From Simmondsia chinensis (taxonomy: Eukaryota; Streptophyta; Magnoliopsida; Caryophyllales; Simmondsiaceae), in assembly GCA_018398585.1 (NCBI GenBank), contig JAGTTD010000001.1, forward strand, positions 19,485,750 through 19,549,749: a stretch of 64,000 nt of DNA, given 5' to 3'. The position numbers were made by a program, and so were the translations under genes. The notes under the pieces are model-generated. The model made no database searches. It worked only from the letters and a program-made list of their open reading frames with translations, and had not been told where the DNA came from. Shown one piece after another: positions 55,448 to 64,000 of the stretch (position 1 is the first letter of the stretch; each line of letters opens with the position of its first letter).

Positions 55448-56045
55448 TTGATCCGATGGAGTGCGCAATAAAAAAAAAACTCAGAAAATTGATTTCGGTG
55501 CAGATTCAGTGAGAAAAGCAGATCAAAAAAACAACTCAGATTTTGCAGAGTTTTGATCTGGAGAGTTTAGATAAAGCAATTGACAGTGAACATTGTGATT
55601 TTGTTCATCAGAATTTTGATCAAAATGCAGTTCAGCTCAAGTAATTGAAGATCTGAAATTTGTGCTACAATTGCTTCTAATCTTCTCCCTCGGCTTCAAG
55701 AGACCTCAAGTTCAAACTCAACAGCTGGTGTTAGCATTTGAAATCTAATTCCAGATGCTGTAATGCACAATCGGCATGCCGATCGGCAAGTTTCGCATGG
55801 AGAATCTGCTGCAGGTGTTCACGTTTGCTGAAGTTAGAGCAGATATTTGTTATTAAATCAGAACAGCTATAAGACGATTCCATCAAGATCAATTCAGATC
55901 TTGATCTTGAACAATCCAGATCAGTTCAATCGTGTTGTGCAGATCTCATCCAACTGAACTTTTGATCTGAAAAATTCAGCTCAGCTCATTTTTTTCTACA
56001 GCGAAGCAATCAGTCCAGATCGAAGGGTTGTTGTTCATTGCAAAT
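55448..56045 (+). other. Element K leader, with a palindrome shared with B and D
   Basis: AT-rich leader with no gene. At 55764-55793 it carries ATGCACAATCGGCATGCC..GATCGGCAAG, which is the same string that encodes MH(Y/F)RHADRQV in the B and D ORFs. Confidence 0.7.
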
Positions 56046-57895
56046 ATGGCTGATGGTGTAAGAACCCGATCTGGAGCTGGTGGAGCAAATGCAACCAGTT
56101 CAAATTTGGATTTCATTGCTGCAGTTATGGGCCATACAACGGCTGGACCTCAAAATGCGACTAAGGAAGACCTCCACGAGCTGCAGCAAGGTTTTAATCA
56201 GAAAATGGATCAAATTTTGGCATTGTTGATGGACAAAGATGCAAAGGATGCAAAGGTGCAGGACCGATTGCAACAAATTGAAGAAAAGATTGAGCACTTG
56301 CAAGACCGAGTTGATAAACGGGGAGAAAATAATCAAGGCAAGGATCAACCTGTGTCACAAAAATTACGAGCTTTGGAAGAAAGGATTAGTGGCAATGTGC
56401 AACATCAACTTCAAGACATTGATGGCAGGATCGATGCTCATTTAAACTGACAATTGCATAATTTTGAAGAAAGGTTTAATGAGATCAACAAACAAGCAAT
56501 TGATGCACGAGTAAGTGAACAATTGGCATCGTTGCAAAACCAAGCACAAGGGATGAATGTAGGTGCAAATGGAGGAGGATTGTTGCCTTTAAGCTAGATT
56601 TTGAGACCTTCAAACATGCCTCAAACACACACTGCAGTACCGAAGCAAGCTGATGCAGACCCGAGGCAAACCTGTGCAGACCGAGCTCATATTTCAAGGA
56701 ATTTCATCAAAGTTGATGGCCTTCGTGAGCAAGCTAAAGATCCGAGGCATAGCCAAGATGTAAGTATGATTTTTGGACCAAAAGATCGCCCTCCCGATCC
56801 ACCCTATCGACCTGCAGATGCTATTGCTGTACCGAACAGGTTCAACGCTGCAGAAACAGGACACCTTGATCCATTACATAATCCATCTCGATCACGATCT
56901 GTTGATTTCATTGCCAAGCATGATGTTCGAGCTCCCAAAGTTGTCCAGCAGTATAATGTGGGACAAAATGCATCTGAATTCGCTATTAATCGAAGCAATG
57001 AAGTCTCTTATGGTAATGGACGCAATGGATTCCGACAACCTCGAGTTCAACTCGAAAATTTTGATGGGAAGCAACCTCAATCGTGGATACGAAGATGCGA
57101 GCGATATTTCCATTTCTATTCTATTTCCGATGACAAAAAGGTGGACTTGGCTGCAGTTTATCTCCAAGGAGATCACGAAGTATGGTTTTACAGTCTATTG
57201 AGGAGTAACCCCGCGCTTACTTGGGACGGGTTCGTGATCGAGTTATGTGAGCGCTACGGTGATGAAGAAGTGGGTGATGTTTTGGAAAGCTTCAACAAAT
57301 TAACTCAACTCACTACCGTGAAGGACTATATGACGAAATTCGAAAATCTTTGAGCAAGTATGATTACAATCGCACCTCGAGCGCCCGAGTCCTTTTATGT
57401 CTCGAGCTTCATCAGTGGGTTAAAATCGAAAATCAAGAACTTGGTGAAGGCCCTTGAACCTACTTCCTTGTCACAAGCCTTTGCGAAGGCAAATTGATTG
57501 AGGCTTCCGACTTAACAATTCTTGATGGGCCCAAGCATCGAGAAGAGCATTTCCAACATCATCACAAGGGGATTGAACACAGGAAATGGGATGAGCATAA
57601 AGAACCCTGAAATATTGAGAAGGTGTCCCGAAACCGCTGTTTTAGATGCCATCAACCTTATGTACCCGGTCATAGGTGCGACCCTAAGCTTCTCATGATG
57701 GCAAGAGGGGTTGAAGTTGAAGAGGAATTCGAAAGTGATGAAGATGACGCTGAAAATGAGGGGTCCGATCATGACAATGGCAGCGAGGATGAAGTGAATC
57801 CAATAGCTCAAAGAAAGGAATTACACGACCTCACTATGAAATTGTACAAGTCCAAAAAACTCCAGTTTCGGAAGGGCGATGCCTCCAACAAGTGA
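56046..57895 (+). pseudogene. Element K gag
   Basis: Gag starting at ATG 56046 (MADGVRTRSGAGGANATSS), almost as in F (MADGVRTRSGAGGTNITES). The coiled-coil segment LQQGFNQKMDQILALLMDK is at 56182-56240. The capsid block FDGKQPQSWIRRCERYFHFY lies at 57061-57120 and GDHEVWFYSLL near 57169. A zinc knuckle CFRCHQPYVPGHRC lies at 57638-57680, followed by an acidic linker (EEEFESDEDDAENE). It then stops at TGA 57893 without a protease. Stops at 56448, 56596 and 57351 and a frameshift near 57495 break it. The chain ends just where pol would start. A short remnant (LTMKLYKSKKLQF) precedes the end. This is a gag-only design, perhaps produced by internal deletion. Confidence 0.88.
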
Positions 57896-57917
57896 TTTTC
57901 AAGACTCGTTCCCTTTC

Positions 57918-57935
57918 ATTCTTGAGGACAAGAAT
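57918..57935 (+). other. Pre-PPT hairpin, element K
   Basis: ATTCTTG / AGGA / CAAGAAT, seven perfect pairs; purine tract AAGGGCAAGGGAA follows. Confidence 0.65.
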
Positions 57936-57954
57936 AATTTCAAGGGCAAGGGAA

Positions 57955-58431
57955 TGTTACAAACCGAGAATTCGAGACTCGAATTTTAAATGGATGAAAT
58001 AGGCGGGAAAATCAATTGGCAGGAAAAGCTGTTAAAATCTGTTAAAAATGCTGCTGGGCTTCTGTTCTGCTGCGTGAGTATGCTGCTGCTGTTAGTTGCT
58101 GTATTTTTTGTGTTTTGGCTCCAAAAATACAATAATAACTCAAATAAGTGTTAGTTAATTCTAGAAGCTTCTAAGTAGATACAATGTAATAGCTTGTGGT
58201 GCTTATAAATGGATCTTTCAGCTGTAACAAGAGGCATTCAATGGAAAAATCTGAACAATAACTCATTTGAGATTTAAACTCTCGTTCTCATCTCCTTTTC
58301 CCTTCTTTCTCTCATCTAACTCTAAAATTCTATCTTCTCATCTCAATTTCACATTCTTTCTCATCTCAAATTCTCAACCTATTCCGCATTTTATATTAGT
58401 TTATGTTCGAGGTTCGAGCCCGAGCGTAACA
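57955..58431 (+). repeat. Element K 3' LTR
   Basis: 477 bp, nearly identical to the 5' LTR by eye. Confidence 0.93.
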
Positions 58432-58436
58432 CTTTC

Positions 58437-59064
58437 TAGGAATCACTCTAGAGCCCATAGCAGCCCTAACGGGTCTTTTCTATGGGGGAGAAGAGTTGCC
58501 CCTCAATTCTTTTGTTTCTTCAGAAGCTGAATCTTTTGCCTACTCCTGCTCTCTCACAAACCTACCTGGAGGTTATGAGTCTTTTATTAAAACGTTCGTA
58601 TTAAAGGACCTTGACTTTGGGCAAGGTTCCAAAGAGGAGGAGGTGTGCTTCTACTTCTTTTAGTTAACTCAGTCCTTAAGTTTGTTAGGACCATGGCCAT
58701 CAACCTAGCTTTTATTAATGGCCCTCTATCCTTGGGTCCACTGTTTTTGGCCTAGGTATATGGTTACCTCAAAGAAATCATAGCCAAAAAACTATGTTAT
58801 CCACATAGGTGGTCCTTTGTGGCTAGGGCCCAAGCCTATTTCCCTGAGTTGTGCCCCCAGCGGCCCTTACTTATGCTCCCACAGGTGAGGGAGTATCTTA
58901 TTTTTTTGAGTAGTACACTTGCTGTGAGGTCTAACTGCCTTTAGGATGGTCATTTGACCAATTGCCTCGAGCGATTGATGTTCCCATGAGATAGGCGAGG
59001 GACTCAATGGACTCCCTTCAAGAGAAGGAATCTTAGTCCTCAATGGTTCATAAAACTAGACCTT
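58437..59064 (+). pseudogene. PMD pseudogene, part 2
   Basis: Continues part 1 in frame: LGITLEPIAALTGLFYGGEEL near 58437-58500, SYSCSLTNLPGGYESF-like text near 58530-58580, to a TAG at 58661. A shift then leads to GPLSLGPLFLA and VYGYLKEIIAKKLCYPHRW near 58722-58810 and FVARAQAYFPELCPQRP near 58814-58866. TLEPIAALTGL and the W-x-x-x-RAQAYFPEL segment are characteristic of plant mobile domain proteins. The frame is broken at least twice and then interrupted by E. Confidence 0.7.
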
Positions 59065-59519
59065 TGTCATGATCTGAGATTAATCTCGAATCATGAGCTA
59101 GGGATGAAGATCAAAAGAGATCTTAATCTAGGGATTAGGAGAGGTAAGATGAGAAGAGAAGTGAAAGGAGATGAGAAAATAGAGAGTTAGATGAGAAAGA
59201 GAATAATATCCAAGGATATTATATATTAGATTAAAGTTATCTATCATACAAGATAATATCACCTATTTATACTAATTGTTTACTAAATTGAATACATTGA
59301 ATCAAGACTAACTAAAACACTTAAGCTTCATAGAGGAGCCGCCAATCTCAACCTTGCCTTGACTTTAGCACCGACTTAGGACTTTCTAGACTACTACCAT
59401 AAGCTGCCTAGCTATTGAATGCTACTGATCTGCTATTAAAATGATATTGAATTTGTTATATGTTGATTGCACTTATTACTACTTACTCTAGCACTAACTA
59501 TTAAACTTAGGTCAAGGCA
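59065..59519 (-). repeat. Element E 3' LTR
   Basis: 455 bp; minus-strand TATA box at 59271-59264; preceded on its strand by the purine tract read from 59536-59521 (CTTAAGGGGGGAGTA). Confidence 0.9.
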
Positions 59520-59536
59520 ATACTCCCCCCTTAAGA

Positions 59537-59556
59537 GATTCTTGTCCTCAAGAATC
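59537..59556 (-). other. Pre-PPT hairpin, element E
   Basis: GATTCTTG / AGGA / CAAGAATC on the minus strand, eight perfect pairs; the outer pair is G-C instead of C-G, a compensatory change relative to G and A. Confidence 0.72.
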
Positions 59557-59805
59557 GTATGAGAGAGTTTAGACTTGGAAGAACCCTTTTTGTTGTAGAA
59601 GTAGGAGCAGGAGTTGAATTTGATGAACATCCCACTTCAACTTCTGAATGTTGCCTCGATGTCTGCAATTGTTGAAGAATACACTTCCAGGGGTCCAAAT
59701 GTTATAGTCCAAGTAGAATCCTGGCTATAACCTAGGTGAGATAGAGGTTAGATGAGACACTTAATGCTGCAAAAGAAGCTGAAATTCTGAAGGAGGAAGC
59801 AATTG

Positions 59806-61996
59806 TTATGCAATTACTTCTGTTGTGATGTACATCTTGAATCTTGTTATATTCATCTGAAGCACGGCGATGATGCTGTTCACTTGAATATATGTCTTGT
59901 TTCTACTCAAATGTGAGCACACGAGTGTATTGTACTCTTCTGGGGGTTTGCCCAGCTCAAACCACATCAACCAAACTCTAATACTCACTCCATAACATCT
60001 TGTGTCACAATTAATGCAACCAAACATCCACCTCACGAAGTTTTGGTGCACGTTTAGCCGTGAATTTGGCAGCTGAGACTCACAACTCATTGGAATTACA
60101 GTCTTCAATCTGATTTCCATCTATCAAATCAAGCTAATCTCACCCACCATGCTGCTGCTACGCTTACAAAACCAAGCATGGATGTTGTTCAGAATGAACC
60201 TTTCCATTGTGCTTATGTCTCTAAAGCTTCCCAAGGCCTAACTTGCAACTATAATTTTCCACTTATCTCCTGTAACGATGCTGCATTTGAGAGCAAAGAG
60301 AAAATCTATGAACCAGTTACAAAGTCTTTGAAATCTATTAGGCGTTGATACAAAATTGAACTCCTAGGGGGCCACTGCCAGAACTTGAACTCCCAGGGAA
60401 ACCCAACTGATTGGCCTCTGCTTATAGCTCAAAAATTCCAGGCTGTGCACCAAACTTTCAGCTCCTGTTGGTACCGCTCTTTGCTTCCAGTGTTCAAATG
60501 ATTTCTTGCAGCTACATTCATTCACAAGACCAGGTATTCCCTGCTTGTTAAGTCCCAAATCATGTCTCATACGAACTAAACTTGATCTCTTATAAAAGAG
60601 CTTGAGTATGCAAGTGAAGTTCATCAACCCAAGAACCCGCTGGAACTTCAGAATTACTAAGATCATCTCAAGGACTGATATGGTCTTCACTCCTCTTTGA
60701 ATTCCTTCCATGTACCCTGCTAAAAACAGGTTCTGCAGCAGTACAATTCCCCTTCTTTTGACAAAGGTCTTCTCCACCATGTTGTTTCTTCTAAACAAAA
60801 CCCTTTGGTATTTGAATTTAAATTGATCAACTAGCATTCCAACCCTCTTGTAAGCATCCAAGAGAGCTATACTTTGTCCATAAATGCCTGACTTGTATTG
60901 CAGTTTCCACTGCAGATGGGGACTAGCCGAAACAAAGCTTGCCCAAAGTCAAAAACTGGAATACAACTGCACCTTATCAACTTGAATCATACATTCCTCT
61001 AAGGAATCCTTGCTTGTCAGCTCATTAATTCCCTTAATTTCCTCTCCTGGATCAGGAGGAAGCCAATTACCATGGTTTGTACTCGAACAAGCCAAATCTT
61101 CCCTCCAAGAGGGAAGCAGATCCACATGATCCTGCAATTCATCACACTAGCAGTGCACATTGGGAGGATGAACTTCATAGATTCCTTCTCCCGGTTCAAG
61201 AGGAGGTCTCCCACTATTGTTTAAGCTTAGATAAGCCTTCATTCTACTCAAAGAACCTTGCCAGGAGTCCTGATCAAGCATATTTCCTTGCTGAATTGGT
61301 TTAACAACTTGTTCAAAAAAGGAAGATGTCTCACCGTAAGTTGTACTTGATGATTCCACAACAGCAACGTTTTGATCTTTTGCTGAAATTGCCTTATTGC
61401 AATTTGATTTCTTCTTCCTCCTTGCCTTCTTAAGCATTTTGCTAATCCAAGCACCAACCTCAAGTCTATCTAATGACAACATAACCATCTCATGCTTCAT
61501 CAATTCCTTGTTCTCGCTAACATCAAGCTTATCAAGAATCATATTATTTGATTTAAGGCATAAGAAATCTGGAGGTTTTCCTTTGTAAAACAATATTGGC
61601 TTTTCCGTTGCCCTTAAGTTTTTGCTCGAGTAACAATTTCTTGAGGTTTAAGTGGATAAACAAGCCGATCTACTCACCCTGTTGCCGCGTATACTTCACT
61701 CTCAATTGCCTTACGCTCCAAATCTCTATGCGCACATGAGGAACAACTTCATGTGATTCAACTTCTTGCACTTCAAACTTAGAGTTCTGTTAAAAAAAAT
61801 CAGCTGTGGTAGTATCCAAGACGTCCTCAATCACCGATTCATTTGGTTGATCATTCTGACATTCTTGTTCTTGCATTTCTTCTTGCTGAACTCTAGATAC
61901 ATGTTGTTCTACACACATCTCCTGAAGTAGCTGGTACATTTGTGGCATATAGTGATCGAAAATATCTTGAAATGTTGGAAATGTAACGCCATCCAT
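59806..61996 (-). pseudogene. Unknown retrotransposon ORF (E copy), diverged
   Basis: Starts at ATG 61996 (MDGVTFPTFQDIF) with an acidic Gln/Glu-rich N-terminus to about 61793. After a frameshift the rest (61593-59806) is one frame with stops at 61147, 60949, 60364, and two more near 60243 and 60121. Features shared with B/C/D: a Lys-rich block KMLKKARRKKKSN near 61443-61405, a DSWQGSL segment (compare LQGSWSG), WLPPDPGEE near 61065-61035 (compare LPPNPGED), LGVQVL near 60388 (compare LGVQVMTL) and WFELGKPPEE near 59965-59935 (compare WFEFGRPPE). The order is the same as in B/C/D. Similarity is weak outside these blocks. No pol motif. Confidence 0.65.
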
Positions 61997-62972
61997 CCTG
62001 TCCTACTTGCTTGTATACAGCAAGCAGCTAATTCGAAGAGATGGACTGCTATTTATCACAAGCACACTGAATATGTAGTAACTGCAGCACCTTCGATTCA
62101 ATATTCAACTCAATAAACTCGATATCAGCTACTGCTTGTTAAACTGCAACCTACGTACGCAACTTGTACGACACGCACTTGATTTGTGCTCAACAATCGC
62201 AACAGAGTACAAACCCTAACTGACGAACTTCGCGAATCAAGAGAACTCGAACAAAACCCTAACCGTAGTGTTTACTTGAGCAATTCAGACTATGAACTTA
62301 ACTGCAAATTTGACTTCAACACACCATGATCCTCAGAACATGTTAGATTTCTACGATTTCTGATCTTAGTTCACTATTAACTCCACTTTTGGGCAAGTAT
62401 CTACACGATTTCAGATGTTTCGTGTAGAATTGGCTAAAGTCTTGTACTCTTCTATGCTTAACAACACAATTTCCTCCAAAAATCAGCAACAATTGTTCAA
62501 TTCAACTCTTTACACGATTAGTTACTGATTTAGCTCAGTTTCTGTATAAACTGAATTAACAAATGATAATACAGCAATCTTGAAGTTGATCTTGCTCAAC
62601 TATAATCCACACTAGCATCAACTTAAGATGTTTTAATCACATACAGTTCTGGGCTTAAATGTACTCCAAGCAGGAACTGATTATGATCAATGAGCTGCAG
62701 CTAGCTCGCGGTTCTGCTCACATACACAAAAACAAAATTTGATCTCAATCAAGCTCTGAAATTCTAATGCTAAATATCAAATTCAACCTCTTTTTGTTTG
62801 TTTCTCTTTTGCTGATTAATTGCAACCAGGACCAAAGCTTGACACAATACAAATCAGTTTAGTTGAAATATATTCAACTAAATCAAATGCAAAGCATCTA
62901 AAGTCCTTACGCAGCAACAACAAATCAGTTCTGAATTTTCTGAATTAAGAGCTTGATTTGGAATCAAATCAA
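61997..62972 (-). other. Element E untranslated leader
   Basis: About 1 kb AT-rich leader, no gene; general similarity to B/C/D leaders. Confidence 0.65.
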
Positions 62973-62985
62973 GGCTCTGATACCA
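62973..62985 (-). other. Element E primer-binding site (tRNA-iMet type)
   Basis: GGCTCTGATACCA on the plus strand, two bases from the 5' LTR. Confidence 0.92.
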
Positions 62986-62987
62986 AT

Positions 62988-63444
62988 TGTCATGATCCGA
63001 GATTAATCTTGAATCATGAGCTAGGGATGAAGATCAAAAGAGATCTTGAACTAGGGATTAAAAGAGGTAAGATGAGAAGAAAAGTGAAAGGAGATGAGAA
63101 AATAAAGAGAGTTAGATGAGAGAGAGAATAATGTCCAAGGATATTGTATATTTCATCAAAGTTATCCATCATACAAGACAGTGGCACCTATTTATACTAA
63201 TTTTTTACTAAATTGGATACATTGAATCAAGACTAACTAAAACACTTAAGCTTCGTAGAAGAGCCGCCAATCTTGACCTTGCTTTGACTTTAGGACCGAC
63301 TTAGGCCCTTCTGGACTACTACCGTAAGCTGCCTAGCTGCTGGATGCTATTTATCTGCTATTAAAATGCTATTGAATCTATTGTATGTTGATTGCACTCA
63401 TTACTACTTGCTCTAGCACTAACTATTCGACTTGGGTCATGACA
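62988..63444 (-). repeat. Element E 5' LTR
   Basis: 457 bp, on the plus strand TGTCATGATCCGAG...GGGTCATGACA. Confidence 0.9.
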
Positions 63445-63692
63445 ACGTTCACAATTATGTCTCAATGGACATCAACTCCCAAATCTGGCAAGCAATCTTA
63501 TGCCCACAAGATTTGTTCTTTTACCACTGGACCCACCGTGGCGTAGAGACATATAAGCTTGGGTTGTTTTCCAGGCAATTCGGTATGGTCCAAGATGTGC
63601 CCTTTCCAAGCCTAAGGACCACGAACCTTTCGTGGGCCAAGAGGACATCCCTTCAATCTGCTAAGCTTCAGGAGCTTCATGCTCTGAACTAG
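63445..63692 (+). pseudogene. PMD pseudogene, part 3
   Basis: Resumes after E with LHNYVSMDINSQIWQAIL, then FYHWTHRGVETYKLGLFSRQFGMVQDVP near 63519-63602. The pattern G-V-E-x-Y-x-x-x-x-x-x-R-Q-F-G-x-x-Q-x-V/I-P is the C-terminal end of the plant mobile domain. The frame stops at TAG 63690. Together with parts 1 and 2 most of a PMD can be traced, in three pieces cut by K and E. Confidence 0.72.
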
Positions 63693-64000
63693 AAAAACAG
63701 ATCCCTGTATGGGTATCCTGTGGCTTGTAGGTACATCCTATGTGCACACCAATGGAGACAAGTAGTATTTTATGCCCTTGTTTGAACTTGCTGGTCCCAG
63801 CTCAGGAAGAAGCCAGCCAATCAGCATTAGGCCAACCCCACAGAAGGCACAATTAGGTAACAGTCACTTCTGAAGTATGCTTCAGTCTTATTTTAGCAGC
63901 TTGAATGAAGACAGATCTCTATTCTTTTCTTTTTGCAGTAACTGTCCAGGCAATCCCCAAGAGTGTTAGGACTAGAAGTTTTACTCAAACGCTGCCCTCT
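63693..64000. other. Sequence downstream of PMD, unassigned
   Basis: No ORF of note. TTCTTTTCTTTTTGCAG near 63921-63939 looks like an intron 3' splice site, so the PMD unit may continue beyond the window. Confidence 0.4.

Larger units (their letters stand above)
54957..58431 (+). mobile_element. Element K: gag-only non-autonomous LTR retrotransposon
   Basis: LTRs of 476 and 477 bp (54957-55432, 57955-58431), TGTTACAAACC...GCGTAACA, with TSD CTTTT / CTTTC (54952-54956, 58432-58436). The internal region holds a gag related to that of F, ending soon after its zinc knuckle, and goes straight to the hairpin and purine tract. There is no protease, RT, RNase H or integrase. Excision restores the PMD frame (KGF then LGITLEPIAAL). 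Confidence 0.93.
59065..63444 (-). mobile_element. Element E: non-autonomous LTR retrotransposon, diverged relative of B/C/D
   Basis: LTRs of 455 and 457 bp (59065-59519, 62988-63444), on the plus strand TGTCATGATC(T/C)GAG...(GGCA/GACA). TSD ACCTT / ACGTT (59060-59064, 63445-63449), 4 of 5. The internal region has a tRNA-Met PBS, a 1 kb leader and an ORF region with no pol, similar in plan to B, C and D but more diverged. Confidence 0.9.

Noticed and set aside
1..64000. CRISPR arrays, bacterial operons, rRNA genes
   Set aside because: No regularly spaced repeats with unique spacers and no ribosomal or prokaryotic gene signals; all long repeats are explained as LTRs or tandem copies.

Overview
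The window is plant nuclear DNA, almost certainly from a dicot. It is AT-rich, and essentially every base that can be assigned belongs to nested LTR retrotransposons of plant Ty3/gypsy lineages (chromovirus-like, Athila-like and Tat-like), plus a small hAT-like DNA element and a broken plant mobile domain (PMD) reading frame. No intact host gene, rRNA, tRNA gene, CRISPR array or bacterial-style operon was found. The picture is that of heterochromatic, probably pericentromeric, DNA.

Nesting was worked out from LTR ends (TG...CA), target-site duplications (TSDs), primer-binding sites (PBS) and the way interrupted reading frames resume. Left block: an old LTR (20644-20994) holds chromovirus-like element A (1-20643, 5' end outside the window). 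A is interrupted by B (2314-7358) and by C (8391-19359), and the 3' LTR of C is interrupted by F (13536-19316). Middle block: a minus-strand Tat-like gag-pol remnant H (20995-21606 and 34873-36030) is split by a hAT-like miniature element, that element by G (21938-34617), and G by the minus-strand composite D (23364-30293). Right-centre: an Athila-like element I (36279-52922) has the minus-strand chromovirus-like element J (37144-42920) inside its 5' LTR. Right block: a PMD reading frame (54581-63692, plus strand) is split by K (54957-58431) and the minus-strand E (59065-63444).

Five elements carry recognisable gag-pol genes: A, F, G, J (chromovirus-like, initiator tRNA-Met PBS) and I (Athila-like, PBS of the TGGCGCC type). 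All are disabled by stops or frameshifts, and F and G also have changes in the reverse transcriptase catalytic aspartate pair. Four elements (B, C, D, E) have complete LTR, PBS and polypurine-tract signals but no protease, reverse transcriptase, RNase H or integrase. They carry instead a related reading frame of very roughly 700 to 980 codons that I do not recognise. K is a gag-only element. These non-autonomous elements share LTR ends, a CT-rich LTR tail, the tRNA-Met PBS and a conserved hairpin just before the polypurine tract with the autonomous elements, so they were presumably moved in trans by them.

The best candidate for something undescribed is the non-autonomous B/C/D/E family with its long unknown protein. 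Second is the covarying hairpin found in ten element copies upstream of the polypurine tract.
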